NCBI GenBank assembly: GCA_963763205.1
Contig: CAVXNQ010000018.1
Span: 372,001-436,000, forward strand
Direction: 5' to 3'
Length of the DNA: 64,000 nucleotides
From: DDH964 sp963763205
GTDB lineage: Bacteria > Desulfobacterota > Desulfuromonadia > Desulfuromonadales > DDH964
The number at the start of each line of letters is the position of its first letter. Position 1 is the first letter of the stretch. Below are positions 49,822-60,877 of the stretch, piece by piece. The translations under genes and the position numbers were made by a program. The notes under the pieces are model-generated. The model was given only the letters and a program-made list of their open reading frames with translations. It did not search any database and was not told the DNA's origin.

Positions 49822-50997
49822 CTAGACCCGCTCGAAGATCGCCGCCACCGCCTCGCCGCCGCCGATGCAGAGGGTGGCCAGGCCGTAGCGCTCGCCCCGG
49901 CGCTGCATTTCGTGCACCAGGGTCGCGGCCAGGCGGCCGCCGCTGGCGCCGACGGGGTGGCCGATGGCGCAGGCGCCGCCGTTGACGTTGACCCGCGCCG
50001 GGTCGAGGCCGAGCTCCTGGATGGCGATCATGGTCACCGCGGCGAAGGCCTCGTTGATCTCGAACAGGCCGATGTCGGCAGGTTCGAGGCCGGCTTTGGC
50101 GCAGGCCCGCTCGATGGCGCCGACGGGGGCGTCGGGGAAGTGGTCGGGATGGAGGCTGTTGGTGGCATAGGCGACCAGCCGCGCCTGGGGCTTGAGCCCG
50201 TGGCGCTGGACCGCCTGTTCGCCGGCGAGCAGGACGAAGGCGGCGCCGTCGTTGATGGTCGAGGCGTTGCCGGCGGTGATCGTGCCCTCCTTGCCGAAGG
50301 CGGGGCGCAGGCTCGAGAGCTTGGCGAAATCGACCCGGAACGGCTCCTCGTCCAGGGCGACGGTCACCTCCCCCTTGCGCGAGGGTTTCACCACGGCGAC
50401 GATCTCCGCCTGGAAGCGCCCCTCCTGCACTGCCCGCTGGGCCCGCTTGTACGATTCCAGGGCAAAGGTGTCCTGCGCTTCCCGGGTGAGATTGTGGGCG
50501 GCGACCCGCGCCTCGGCGATCTCGCCCATGTGGCGGCCGCTGTAGGGATCGGTCAGGGCGTCGTGGACCATCAGGTCGACGGCCTGCCCGTTCCCCATGC
50601 GCAGCCCGAAGCGCGCCGCCGGAAGGCAGTAGGGGGCGAGGGACATGTTCTCCATACCGCCGGCGACGACGACCTCGGACTCACCGAGGCGGATGGCGTC
50701 GGCGCCGAGCATGATCGCCTTGAGCCCGCTGCCGCAGACCTTGTTGATGGTCAGGGCCGGGATGCTGTCGGGCAGGCCGGCAAAGCGCAGCGCCTGGCGG
50801 GCCGGCGCCTGGCCGGCGCCGCCGGCGAGGACCTGGCCGGCGATGACCTGGTCGACCTGATCGGCCGCTATCCCGCTCTGATCCAACAGTGCAGTGATGA
50901 CGGTCGCGGCCAGCTGCGGCGCCGGCACGTCGGCGAGGACTCCGCCGAAGCTGCCGAAGGGGGTGCGCAGTGCTGCGATGACGTAGACGTTTTCCAT
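49822..50997 (-). CDS. Acetyl-CoA acetyltransferase (thiolase)
   Basis: 391 residues, intact, from the ATG at 50997. The nucleophile is in ALTINKVCGSGLKAIMLGAD (about Cys88); other motifs are GGMENMSLAPYCLP, NASTINDGAAFVLLAGE, LFEINEAFAAVTM and GGACAIGHPVGASGGRLAAT (His and second Cys nearby in TLCIGGGEA). It cleaves 3-ketoacyl-CoA to acetyl-CoA, or acts in reverse. It lies 126 bases upstream of the 3-hydroxyacyl-CoA dehydrogenase gene on the same strand. Confidence 0.94.
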   Translation of the reverse strand: MENVYVIAALRTPFGSFGGVLADVPAPQLAATVITALLDQSGIAADQVDQVIAGQVLAGGAGQAPARQALRFAGLPDSIPALTINKVCGSGLKAIMLGADAIRLGESEVVVAGGMENMSLAPYCLPAARFGLRMGNGQAVDLMVHDALTDPYSGRHMGEIAEARVAAHNLTREAQDTFALESYKRAQRAVQEGRFQAEIVAVVKPSRKGEVTVALDEEPFRVDFAKLSSLRPAFGKEGTITAGNASTINDGAAFVLLAGEQAVQRHGLKPQARLVAYATNSLHPDHFPDAPVGAIERACAKAGLEPADIGLFEINEAFAAVTMIAIQELGLDPARVNVNGGACAIGHPVGASGGRLAATLVHEMQRRGERYGLATLCIGGGEAVAAIFERV

Positions 50998-51046
50998 TTT
51001 TTCTCCTTCTCGATTGATGGGCATCTTGGGAATTCTCAAGGTCTTC

Positions 51047-51161
51047 TCTCACCCGTTCGCTGCGCTCCCTTGAGCACACGGAGACCACAGAGAATTCCAC
51101 GGCTTTTGGTTTTCTCCGTGTCCTCTGTGCGCTCAAGCGACTGCAAGGAGCGGGTGAGGGA
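51047..51161. repeat. Inverted repeat between thiolase and etfA
   Basis: The left arm TCTCACCCGTTCGCTGCGCT...GAGCACACGGAGACCACAGAG faces a right arm CTCCGTGTCCTCTGTGCGCTC...GGAGCGGGTGAGG. Both strands can fold, with an unpaired centre of about 17 bases. The CACGGAGACCACAGAG phrase is shared with the 46.5-kb repeat. Confidence 0.7.
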
Positions 51162-51171
51162 CGCTTTGCCT

Positions 51172-52093
51172 TTACCCCTGCAGCGCCGCGGTCAACGCCG
51201 GCGCCAACTGCAGCACGTCGGCGACCACCAGCACATCGGCCACCTCGCCGATCGGGGCGTCCTTGTCCTTGTTGATCGCCACCACGAAGCCCGACTTCTT
51301 CATCCCCGCCAGATGCTGGATCGCTCCGGAGATGCCGCAGGCGACGTAGAGCTTGGGCGCGACGGTCTGCCCGGTGGTTCCCACCTGGCGGCTGTGGTCG
51401 ACCCAGCCGGCGTCGACCACCGGCCGGCTGGCGCCCAGCTCGCCGCCGAAGGCCCGGGCCAGCCCGGCGATGACGTCCACGTTCTCCGGCTTGCCGACGC
51501 CGCGCCCGGCGCTGACGATGACCTCGGCCCGGGTGAGATCGACCTCCCCCTTTTCGGCCGCCTCGTAGCCCGGCGAATTCGACGTCGCCGGCGGCGGACC
51601 CGGCAATCCTCTCCACCTCCGGGGTGCCGGCCGGTTCACCGGTCAGGCCGAAGGCCCCGGCCTGCAGGGTGACCACGGTCGTGCGCTTTGGGGCCTGATT
51701 CGGCGGCGCAGCTTGGCGTTGCAGGCCGGCACCACGAAGGCGCCCTCCTGCACGTCGACCACCTCGGAGACCTGCGCCGCCTTCAGGGCCAGGGCCAGCC
51801 GCGGTGCCAGGTCCCAGCCGTAGGAGGAGTGGCAGAAGACGATCAGGTCGGGCTTTTCCTGCGCGATCACCTCCAGCAGCAGCGCCTTGTGCACCGCCGG
51901 GTTGTATTCGCCGCAGGCGGCGGCATCGGCCAGGTAGAGGCGTGCCGTCGAAGCGGGGCAGGTCGCCTTCGCTGCCGACCAGCGAACATCACCGCCTCGG
52001 CGCCGAGCTGCTGGGCGAAGGCGAGGGTTTCATAGGTGCCGGCCTCGAGCAGACTGGCCTTGCCGATATTCTCCAACGAGTCAGTGCTTTCAT
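51172..52093 (-). CDS. etfA: Electron transfer flavoprotein alpha subunit (several frameshifts)
   Basis: The frame from 52093 (AGGAGATAAGCG upstream) needs an early correction to read ENIGKASLLEAGTYETLAFA. Further blocks are DLIVFCHSSYGWDLAPRLAL, AGRGVGKPENVDVIAGLARA, ASRPVVDAGWVDHSRQVGTT, GQTVAPKLYVACGISGAIQH and VVAINKDKDAPIGEVADVLV, the FAD-binding end of EtfA. The size of about 307 codons fits. Together with EtfB it collects electrons from the acyl-CoA dehydrogenases. Confidence 0.88.
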
Positions 52094-52103
52094 CGCTTAT
52101 CTC

Positions 52104-52883
52104 CTATTTGAAGACCGTGGTCTTCTCCTTGAGGATGCCGAGCAACTGGTCGGCTAGCACACCGACCTCCCCTTCGAGCACCAGTCCGCCCCCCTTCTTC
52201 TCGCGGGAAGGCCACGTTCGGGTCTCGGCGAGGGGCTCGACCTGGAGCAGGTCGGCGACGGGGAGGCTGGTCAGCTCCTTCTTCTTGGCCTTCATGATGT
52301 TGGGCAGCGTCGGGTAGCGCGGGGTGTTGAGCCCGAGCTGGCAGGTGAAGAGGGCCGGCAGCGTCGACCTTGACCACCGCCTTCAGCCCCCCTTCGAGCT
52401 CCCGCCGGACGGTGACGGCGCCGTCCTGGTGGGCGAAGTCGACGATGGTGGTGACCGCCGGGATGCCGAGCAGCTCGGCCAGAAGCACCCCGACCTGGGC
52501 GCTGCCGCGGTCCTGCGACTGCATCCCGGTCAGGATCAGGTCGAAGCCCTGCTGCCGGGCGTACTCGGCGAGGATCGAGGCGATCTCGAAGGGGTCCTTG
52601 CTCGCAGCTCTGCGTCGTCGTAGATGTGCACCCCCTTGTCGCAGCCCATGGCCAGGGCCTTCTTCATCGCCTCCTTGACCCGCTCGGGGCCGATGGAGAC
52701 CACGGTGAGCTCCGGAGCGCCGCCCAGCTGTTCCTTGAGCTGCACCGCCTGCTCGACGGCATACTCGTCGTACTCGTTCATCCGCCAGGCGAGGTCGGTG
52801 GTGGCGTACCAGGTGCCGGAGGGATCGATCTTGAACCGCGATTCCATGTCGGGAACCTGCTTGATACAGACGAGAATCTTCAT
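52104..52883 (-). CDS. etfB: Electron transfer flavoprotein beta subunit (several frameshifts)
   Basis: It starts MKILVCIKQVPDMESRFKID at 52883, then AWRMNEYDEYAVEQAVQLKE, PELTVVSIGPERVKEAMKKA and ALAMGCDKGVHIYDD. Other frames give the middle and the end MKAKKKELTSLPVADLLQVE and GGGLVLEGEVGVLADQLLGI. Frames change near 52605, 52370 and 52210. The span of 260 codons is normal. It lies between the Fe-S oxidoreductase gene and etfA. Confidence 0.9.
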
Positions 52884-52946
52884 GGCTTTTTCTCCTTGGT
52901 GTTCATCGGACCGATCGGTCTGATCCGTCACGACCTGTTCAAATGC

Positions 52947-54930
52947 TTAAAGTCGCTCCGCCAGCACCTCGGCGATGTCCCTCGGCACCAGGGTCCCTTC
53001 GAAACCGGCCCCCTTGATGCCGTCCTCGAACATGGTCAGGCAGAAAGGACAGTTGGACAGAAGCAGCGGCGCGGCGGTCGCCGCGGCCTGGCGCACCCGT
53101 TCCTCGGCGATGCGCGTGCCCAGCTTCTCCTCGGCGAGGATGCGGCCGCCGCCGGCGCCGCAGCAGAAGCTCTGCGCCCGGCGTTTCTCCATCTCCGTCA
53201 GCTCGCCGCCGGCCGCCCGGATCAGGGTGCGCGGCGCCTGATAAAGGCCATTGTAGCGCCCCAGGTAGCAGCTGTCGTGGTAGGTGCAGGCGAAGCTCTC
53301 CCCCTGGGCCAGCGGCAGCCGACCTTCGGCGAGGAGGCGTTCGAGAAAGACGCTGTAGTGCTCGACCTCGGCGACAAAGCCGAGATCGCGATAGTCCTTG
53401 CTCAGGGTGTTGAAGCAGTGCGGACAGGTGGTGACGACCTGCTTCACCCCGTAGCCCTTCATCTGCTCGATGTTCTCTGCTGGCCAGGCTCTGGTAGAGG
53501 TACTCGTTGCCGAGCTTGCGCAGCGGCTCGCCGCAGCACTTCTCCTCTTTGCCGAGGATGCCGACCTTGAGCCCGGCGGCCTGACAGAGCTGGACGAAGC
53601 TTGTCGCGACCTTGATGTTGCGCTTGTCGAAAGAGGCGTAGCAGCCGACGAAATAGAGGACGTCGACTTCGGGGTCCTCGGCCAGGGTCTTCACCCCCAG
53701 CTCCTGCGCCCAGTCGCCGCGGGCCGAGAAGGCCATCCCCAGCGGATTGCCGTTGACCTCGGCGTTCTCGGCGGCGGTCATCACCTCTTCGCCGGGGAAC
53801 TCCCCCTCCATCAGCACCAGGTTGCGGCGCATCTCGACGATCTTGGGGACGTGCTCGATGGCCGCCGGGCAGATCTCCTGGCAGGCGCGGCAGGTGGTGC
53901 AGCTCCACAGAGCGTCCTTGCCGCAGGCCTCGATGAGATTCGCCTCGGGGGTGTCGAAGGCGATCTCCTGCAACTGGTTGACGACTTTCATCGGCGAGAG
54001 GGGCTTGTCGGTGGCGTGGGCGGGGCAGCGGTCCTGGCAGCGCTTGCAGCGGGTGCAGGCGTCGCTGTCGAAGAGATCCTTCCAGGTCAGGTCGGTGATC
54101 CTGGCGGCGCCGAAGCTCTCCACCGACTCGTCCTCGAGATCGAGGGTGACCAGCGCGCCGGTGGGCCGGCGGTCGGCGAAGAGGTAGTTGGCGCTGGTGG
54201 TCAGGAGGTGGCGCAGCTTGGTGTAGGGGATCAGGGCAATGAAGCTAAGGGCGAGCAGCAGGTGCAACCACCACAGCCCCGCGTGCAGGGTGCGCAGCCC
54301 CTGCGGGCCGAGGCCGGCGAGGGCCTTGGCGAAAAGCAGGCCCACCGGCGACCAGGCCGCCAGACCGGTGCCGAGCTCGGTCGCCGCCATGCGCGCCCCC
54401 TCGATGATGAAGCCGGTGATCAGGATGGCGAAGAGCAGCACCAGGCTGAGGGCGTCGTCGCGCCTGGTCTCCAGCCCCGCCGGGCGCACCAGGTAGCGAC
54501 GCACGGCCAGACCGGCCAGCATCAGGATGGCCAGCGCCCCGGCGACATCGAGAACCAGGGAGAAGAGGAGGTAGAAGTCGCCGCGCAGGAACGTGATGCC
54601 GAACAGGGGGTCGGCGAAGTCGGCCTGCACCACAATCAGGCAGGTGCCGATAAAGAGCAGGAAGAATCCCCAGAAGAAGAGGCCGTGGGCGGTGCCGGCG
54701 CCGGGCACGCGCAGCACCCGGGCCTGGGAGAAGAGCTGGCGCAGCGCCGTGGCCGCCCGGGCGGGGAGCGCGTCGGTGCGGTTCAGTGTCCGCCCCTGGC
54801 GATAGACCTTGAGGCGCTGCCCGATCCCCCGGGCCAGCAGCGCCAGCGCCGCGAGGGTCAGCAGGTACATGGGGATCAGGGTGCCCGCCCCATGGCCGAC
54901 GTTCCAGTAGATTTCGCGTGTGTAGACCAT
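52947..54930 (-). CDS. Membrane Fe-S oxidoreductase, ETF:quinone type (one frameshift)
   Basis: About 661 residues. The N-terminal third is a NarI/cyt-b-like membrane domain with five helices (MYLLTLAALALLARGI, GLFFWGFFLLFIGTCLIVVQ, LLFSLVLDVAGALAILMLAG, LVLLFAILITGFII, HLLLALSFIALIPYTKL). Then come two 4Fe-4S motifs, CTRCKRCQDRCP and CTTCRACQEICP, and two HdrB-type CCG domains (EKCCGEPLRKLGNEY and RRAQSFCCGAGGG). The frame shifts near 53470. Proteins of this shape (EtfD/EMO-like) carry electrons from EtfAB to menaquinone. This gene heads the etfB-etfA operon. Confidence 0.88.
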
Positions 54931-55004
54931 GACGACTCCCGTTGGCGTTTGCCGCCGCCCATGGCACGCGGCAAGCGTGCAGCGACAGCTGGCGCTTCCT
55001 TAGA

Positions 55005-55019
55005 GCAAGGCCGATGCCA
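55005..55019 (-). promoter_or_regulatory. Sigma-54 promoter of the ETF/beta-oxidation operon
   Basis: The - strand reads TGGCATCGGCCTTGC: perfect GG-N10-GC, TGGCA at -24 and TTGC at -12. The predicted start is near 54994, about 64 bases before the oxidoreductase ATG. It overlaps a CAAACAATGTTTG dyad at its upstream edge. Confidence 0.7.
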
Positions 55020-55130
55020 AACATTGTTTGTAAAAAAATAATATGGTTTTCTATTTAATAAAACAGATCGTTAGGCTGCTTGGTGGCGGAAATGTGGCGG
55101 GAAATCGAATGGATGTGGCAAGGAACCAGT

Positions 55131-55146
55131 GTTAACCAAAGTTGAC
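55131..55146. promoter_or_regulatory. Candidate activator-binding site 1 (GTTAAC-N4-GTTGAC)
   Basis: GTTAACCAAAGTTGAC lies about 112 bases upstream of the -24 box of the ETF operon promoter, a normal distance for an enhancer. It shares a pseudo-palindromic pattern with sites 2 and 3. Confidence 0.4.
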
Positions 55147-55241
55147 ATCTGCGCAAGGAGCCGCCGGGGAAGCCTTTCCCTGGGGGAGAGGGAATGGGAT
55201 GGATGTCGAAATATTTAAAACAATGTTACGTTCGTATACAT

Positions 55242-55257
55242 GTCTACGGTTGTTTAC
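55242..55257 (-). promoter_or_regulatory. Candidate activator-binding site 2 (GTAAAC-N4-GTAGAC)
   Basis: The - strand reads GTAAACAACCGTAGAC, matching site 1 at the spacing and most bases. It lies between the activator gene end (55347) and the ETF promoter. The 416-base gap 54931-55346 has no other recognisable gene. Confidence 0.4.
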
Positions 55258-55346
55258 AGCTTCGAGGCGGGTGGGCGGCGCAGCCGGGGCCGGAACCAAA
55301 AGCCGGCCCGGGGGCCGGCGGTGTGGTTCGGAAAGAGGAGGAAAAC

Positions 55347-57115
<1,769 letters not shown>

Positions 57116-57242
57116 GCTCTGCTTCTCCCTGCGGAAACTATCGTGGCCGGGGTTGTATGTCCGGCGCCGGGGTGTCGCCGCTGGGGACCCCCTTCTTGTC
57201 TCGGAGAAATCCCCGGTTTGCGACCTGTCCGTCCCCTCAACT

Positions 57243-57258
57243 GTTAACAGAGGTAGAC
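57243..57258 (+). promoter_or_regulatory. Candidate activator-binding site 3 (GTTAAC-N4-GTAGAC)
   Basis: GTTAACAGAGGTAGAC lies 128 bases upstream of the activator ATG, where an autoregulatory site would be. The pattern matches sites 1 and 2. The 473-base gap 57116-57588 otherwise holds only a strong hairpin at 57551-57580. Confidence 0.35.
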
Positions 57259-57550
57259 ACGCTAAATCAAGTAAAACATTTTTCGTTCTCCGCCAGGGGC
57301 GTTAAGATCCAATTATATTTCGTTATTGCAGCTGCTTACGGCTGAAGGCCAGGGGCGGGGCAGGAGTGGTATGCCGGTGGCTGGAACGTCGTTATGTCGT
57401 TTCGACAACTGGTCTGCCCGCGCGATGGAACACAATGCGCCTCATCCATGCAGGCTGGCGGTTGCATCGCCGAAAATGGTAGGCCGGCATAAGCGCAGCG
57501 TTAGCGGCAGGACGTTGCGGCGGCCGGAAAATCCAAGCGGACGAAAGGTA

Positions 57551-57580
57551 CGGGGGCAGGGCCGTTTGGCCCTGCCCCCG
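57551..57580 (-). terminator. Strong hairpin after tRNA-Sec, likely terminator
   Basis: CGGGGGCAGGGCC pairs perfectly with its complement around a GTTT loop, about 10 bases past the CCA end of tRNA-Sec. No T run follows, so intrinsic termination is likely but not certain. Confidence 0.55.
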
Positions 57581-57588
57581 TGGGTTAC

Positions 57589-57684
57589 TGGCGGGAGTAG
57601 ATGGGAATCGAACCCACCGCGGACGGGATACGCCCGCCACCGGTTTTGAAGACCGGGCGCGTCACCAGACTACGAGCTACTCCC
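57589..57684 (-). tRNA. selC: tRNA-Sec (anticodon UCA)
   Basis: The - strand reads a 96-base RNA: an 8-bp acceptor stem (GGGAGTAG with CTACTCCC), discriminator G and an encoded CCA (57591-57589), an anticodon loop CTTCAAA with UCA at 57649-57647, a long variable arm (GGCGGGCG...CGTCCGC) and a T-loop TTCGATT. The 8-bp acceptor stem, long extra arm and UCA anticodon are specific to tRNA-Sec. It supplies Sec to read the UGA in selD, and lies 35 kb from selAB. Confidence 0.95.
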
Positions 57685-57791
57685 GTGGAGCAGAAGATTT
57701 CCAAACCGCCTTCGAACTTCCGGGAGGTTAGCACTGTTCAGGGGGGAATTCAATGATCCGGAGCCCTTGCCGGCAGGAAAGGCGGCCGGGA

Positions 57792-59819
57792 CTACGACGG
57801 GGCGGGGGGCGGTGGCTCACCATCCTCACCCAGGGTAAAGAAGAAGGTGGCCCCTGCTCCGACTGCGCCTTCGGCCCAGATCCGGCCGCCGTGACGATGG
57901 ATGATGCGCTCGACGGTGGCGAGGCCGATGCCGATGCCGTCGAATTCGTCGGCCTCGTGGAGACGTTGAAAGGGGAGGAAGATCTTTTCGGCGCGGGCCA
58001 TGTCGAAGCCGGCGCCGTTGTCGCGGACAAAGCAGATCCGCTCCCCGGCCTCCTCCTGAATGCCGAACTCGATCAGGCCGGAATCGGCCCTGGCGCTGTA
58101 TTTCCAGGCGTTGCCGAAAAGGTTGGCAAGCGCCACCTGCAGCATTCCGCGGTCGCCGTCGGCCATCACCCCCGGTGCGATGCGGAATGCACACCGGCGC
58201 CCCGGCTCGCGCTGGCGCAGTTCGGAGGCCAGGGTCTCCGCCAGGGCGGAAAGGTTCACGGGTTCCCGGTGAAGTTCCTCTCTGGTGACCTGGGAGAGCG
58301 CGAGAAGGGCTTGGATGAGCTGTTCCATCTCCTCGGTGGAGTCGGCGATGCGCTGCAGCGAGGCGCGGAGTTCGGCCTGTTCCACGGGCTCGTCCTCGGC
58401 GAGCTGGATCTGGCAGAGGGCGCTGATCCGCGCCAGCGGCGTGCGCAGGTCGTGGGAGACCGAATAGCTGAAGGATTGCAGCTCGCGGTTGGCGGATTCG
58501 AGCTGCCGGGTCCGTTCGACCACCCGCTGTTCCAGGTCGGCGTTGAGACGCTCGACGTCGGCCCGGCTGGCGCGCAGCCGGTCGACCATGGCGTCGAACT
58601 GGGCGGCGAGGCTGCCGAACTCGTCGCGGGAGCGAAGGTCGATGTGGTAGTCCAGGTTTCCCGCGCCGATGACCGCGATGCCGGTGCGCAGTCTCTGCAG
58701 GGAACGAAGAATCTCGCGGATCAGCTGCACCGCCCCGGCAACCAGCAGCAGGGAGAGGAGGACGACCACGATCACCCCCTGGCGGCTGGCGACCGTGGCC
58801 AGCCGCAGAATTTCCTGGCCGCCGTCGTCGAGGGCCGTGGTCAGCTTCGGCATCAGGCCGCCGTCAAGAAGCGGGTCGAGATCCTCCACCACCAGCTTGA
58901 GAGCGTTGCCGGACTGGCCGCTGCGCTTGAGGTGGATGGCCGTGTCCGCCAGCGCCAGGACCTGGCCGTAGCTGCGTTCGAGGTTGACGACTTCACCGAG
59001 CAGACGGGTGCGATTGGCCGGGTCGAAGGCGGCCTTGCGGTTGGCGGACCGCGCGCAGGCCTCGATGGCGAGTTTGGTCTCCTTGCCGTAGTCGGTGAAG
59101 ATCAGGAGATCGGGATCGGCGTCGAACAGCAGGAAATCGAGCAGCGACTTGAGTTGTTTGTTGACGCCGGCACTGACGCGGTTGACGGCCAGGAGGTAAT
59201 CGATGGAGGCCTGGGTGCCGCGAAGCCGGTGCAGGACGTCGGCGGGCAGCCAGGGGATCAGTCCGGCGCTTATGAGCAGATCATGGTAGGCGTACTGAAC
59301 CTCGTTAATGCCGTCTTCCAGGGCTTGGTCGATGCCGGTGAGGACTGAGCCTTCGATGAGCCGGTCGGAGCGGTCGGCGAAGATCTGCAGGGCTTCTTTG
59401 CGCCGCCCCGCATCGACCAGGTCGAAGAGGGACAGGCTCAGTTTCTCCCAGGCGTCGTAGCTGGTGCGAATCGCCTGCGCCTGCGCGATATCCTGCTCTT
59501 CCCCCACGACGCCGAGCGCCAGCTGCTGCTGCGCCGAACGCTGCCACAGCTCCAGGGCCTCGCGGGTCAGGCGGCCGAAGTGGAGGAACTCGGCGCGGTC
59601 CGCGGCGGCCCCGGCAACCAGGTAGTCGGTCGCTTCCTTCATCTGGCGGGTGATACTGATGCGGGTGTCGGCGACGCCGCGCAGATAGCCGATGGCCGGC
59701 ACGAAGTCGCCGACCTGGTGGCGAATCCGCCAGGACGCCCAGAGCAGATAGCCGGCCAGCAGCCCGAGAATGACGCTCATCAGCAGGACCAGGCCGATCA
59801 GTTTTCCCTTGATGCTCAT
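57792..59819 (-). CDS. Sensor histidine kinase with large periplasmic domain and HAMP
   Basis: 675 residues, intact. TM1 is IGLVLLMSVILGLLAGYLLW, then a long helical sensory region (30-330), TM2 VIVVVLLSLLLVAGAVQLIR, a HAMP segment around RSLQRLRTGIAVIGAGNLDY, a coiled linker, HisKA (LQSFSYSVSHDLRTPLARIS), and ATPase boxes LANLFGNAWKYSARA, VRDNGAGFDM and GIGIGLATVERIIHR. The sensor region resembles helical bundles and its ligand is unknown. The kinase core is very like that of the 5.4-6.7 kb gene. No partner regulator is adjacent. Confidence 0.9.
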   Translation of the reverse strand: MSIKGKLIGLVLLMSVILGLLAGYLLWASWRIRHQVGDFVPAIGYLRGVADTRISITRQMKEATDYLVAGAAADRAEFLHFGRLTREALELWQRSAQQQLALGVVGEEQDIAQAQAIRTSYDAWEKLSLSLFDLVDAGRRKEALQIFADRSDRLIEGSVLTGIDQALEDGINEVQYAYHDLLISAGLIPWLPADVLHRLRGTQASIDYLLAVNRVSAGVNKQLKSLLDFLLFDADPDLLIFTDYGKETKLAIEACARSANRKAAFDPANRTRLLGEVVNLERSYGQVLALADTAIHLKRSGQSGNALKLVVEDLDPLLDGGLMPKLTTALDDGGQEILRLATVASRQGVIVVVLLSLLLVAGAVQLIREILRSLQRLRTGIAVIGAGNLDYHIDLRSRDEFGSLAAQFDAMVDRLRASRADVERLNADLEQRVVERTRQLESANRELQSFSYSVSHDLRTPLARISALCQIQLAEDEPVEQAELRASLQRIADSTEEMEQLIQALLALSQVTREELHREPVNLSALAETLASELRQREPGRRCAFRIAPGVMADGDRGMLQVALANLFGNAWKYSARADSGLIEFGIQEEAGERICFVRDNGAGFDMARAEKIFLPFQRLHEADEFDGIGIGLATVERIIHRHGGRIWAEGAVGAGATFFFTLGEDGEPPPPAPS

Positions 59820-59966
59820 GCGGCGATGCCAACCGGGAGCGGGGTGATGCCGAACACCTGGCAGGAGGACGGGGGAATCGAGAGGTTAGCCCACCTTAAC
59901 CTATCCGGGGGAATGGGTCAATGGCGATGCTGGCACGATGTCAGGCCCGAAGCGGAACCGGCGGTG

Positions 59967-60371
59967 CTAACGGCGACCCAGCAGGCGCAGCAGGCCGTCG
60001 AGGGCGGTGTAGGGATGGGGGGGGCAGCCGGGGATGTAGAGATCGACCGGCAGCAGATCGCCGAGGCCGTCGTTGACTTCCGCGAGGCCGCGGAACGGTC
60101 CGCCGCCGATGGCGCAGGCCCCGGAGGCGATGACCAGCTTCGGCTCGGGGACCGCGGCGTAGGTGTCGAGCAGGGCGCTCTGCATGTTCGCGGTGACCGG
60201 CCCGGTGACCAGCAGGCCGTCGGCGTGGCGGGGCGAGGCGACGAACTGGATGCCGAAGCGGCCGAGGTCGAAGACCAGGGTGCCGAGGACGTTGAGGTCG
60301 GCCTCGCAGGCGTTGCAGCCACCGGCCGAGACCTGGCGCAGCTTGAGGGAGCGGCCGAAGAGCTTCAGCAT
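59967..60371 (-). CDS. NuoB/HyfI-like subunit of an Ehr-type membrane complex
   Basis: 134 residues. The proximal 4Fe-4S ligands are seen in SAGGCNACEADLNVLGTLVF, ASGACAIGGGPFRG and IPGCPPHPYTALDGLL, which fit the HycG/HyfI/NuoB family. It closes the complex's electron path, with the NuoCD-like subunit as partner. The gene starts about 14 bases after the ferredoxin stop. Confidence 0.87.
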   Translation of the reverse strand: MLKLFGRSLKLRQVSAGGCNACEADLNVLGTLVFDLGRFGIQFVASPRHADGLLVTGPVTANMQSALLDTYAAVPEPKLVIASGACAIGGGPFRGLAEVNDGLGDLLPVDLYIPGCPPHPYTALDGLLRLLGRR

Positions 60372-60384
60372 CCGCTCCTGCAGC

Positions 60385-60721
60385 TTATCGGCCGAGCCGG
60401 TACTCCCGGTCGCCGACCAGCAGGTCGTCGCGGGCGCGGGCCGCCAGCCGGTAGTCGCTGGAGAAGCGCAGCGCCCCCTGGGCGGCCGCCGGGCAGTCGG
60501 CGCAGAAGAGGCAGCGGCCGAGGTCGAGCTGCAGTTGGTCGCCGCTGCCGCTCAGCGCGGCGAAGGGGCAGCTGGCGACGGCGGCGTCGCGCTGCGCGGC
60601 GGAGAGCTGCGGCGGTGAGCTGCGGCAGGCCGCGGAAGCGTTCGGGGAGTTTCGGCTCCTCCTTGGGGAACTTGCCGGTGCGGTGTCCCTGGCGCAGGCG
60701 TTCACGGATGATGGTCAGCAT
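60385..60721 (-). CDS. Short ferredoxin-type subunit (HyfH-like), one frameshift
   Basis: It starts MLTIIRERLRQGHRTGKFPK at 60721; the frame changes near 60610, then reads LSAAQRDAAVASCPFAALSG and LDLGRCLFCADCPAAAQGAL. The Cys set (CPF, CLFCADCP) can bind one 4Fe-4S cluster, with the second site incomplete. About 112 codons, shorter than the typical two-cluster HyfH. Confidence 0.7.
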
Positions 60722-60877
60722 GCTTTTTTCTCCCAAGATGGTGAACTGTTCCCACGGCCGATCAAAAGGCCCCGGATGCAAGGCGCCCGCAGCCCCAAGG
60801 AGTGAGGCGTAGCGGTAGCTACGTCGCAGCGACGCGGGCCAGGGGAACGCAGCAGGCGGGGTCTTTTCATCGGCCGT

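Noticed and set aside
54962..54980. TGGCACGCGGCAAGC as a + strand sigma-54 box
   Set aside because: The -12 element is AAGC, not TTGC, the stretch is partly self-complementary (GCACGC...GCGTGC), and the next + strand gene is not nearby. The opposite-strand box at 55005-55019 is better.
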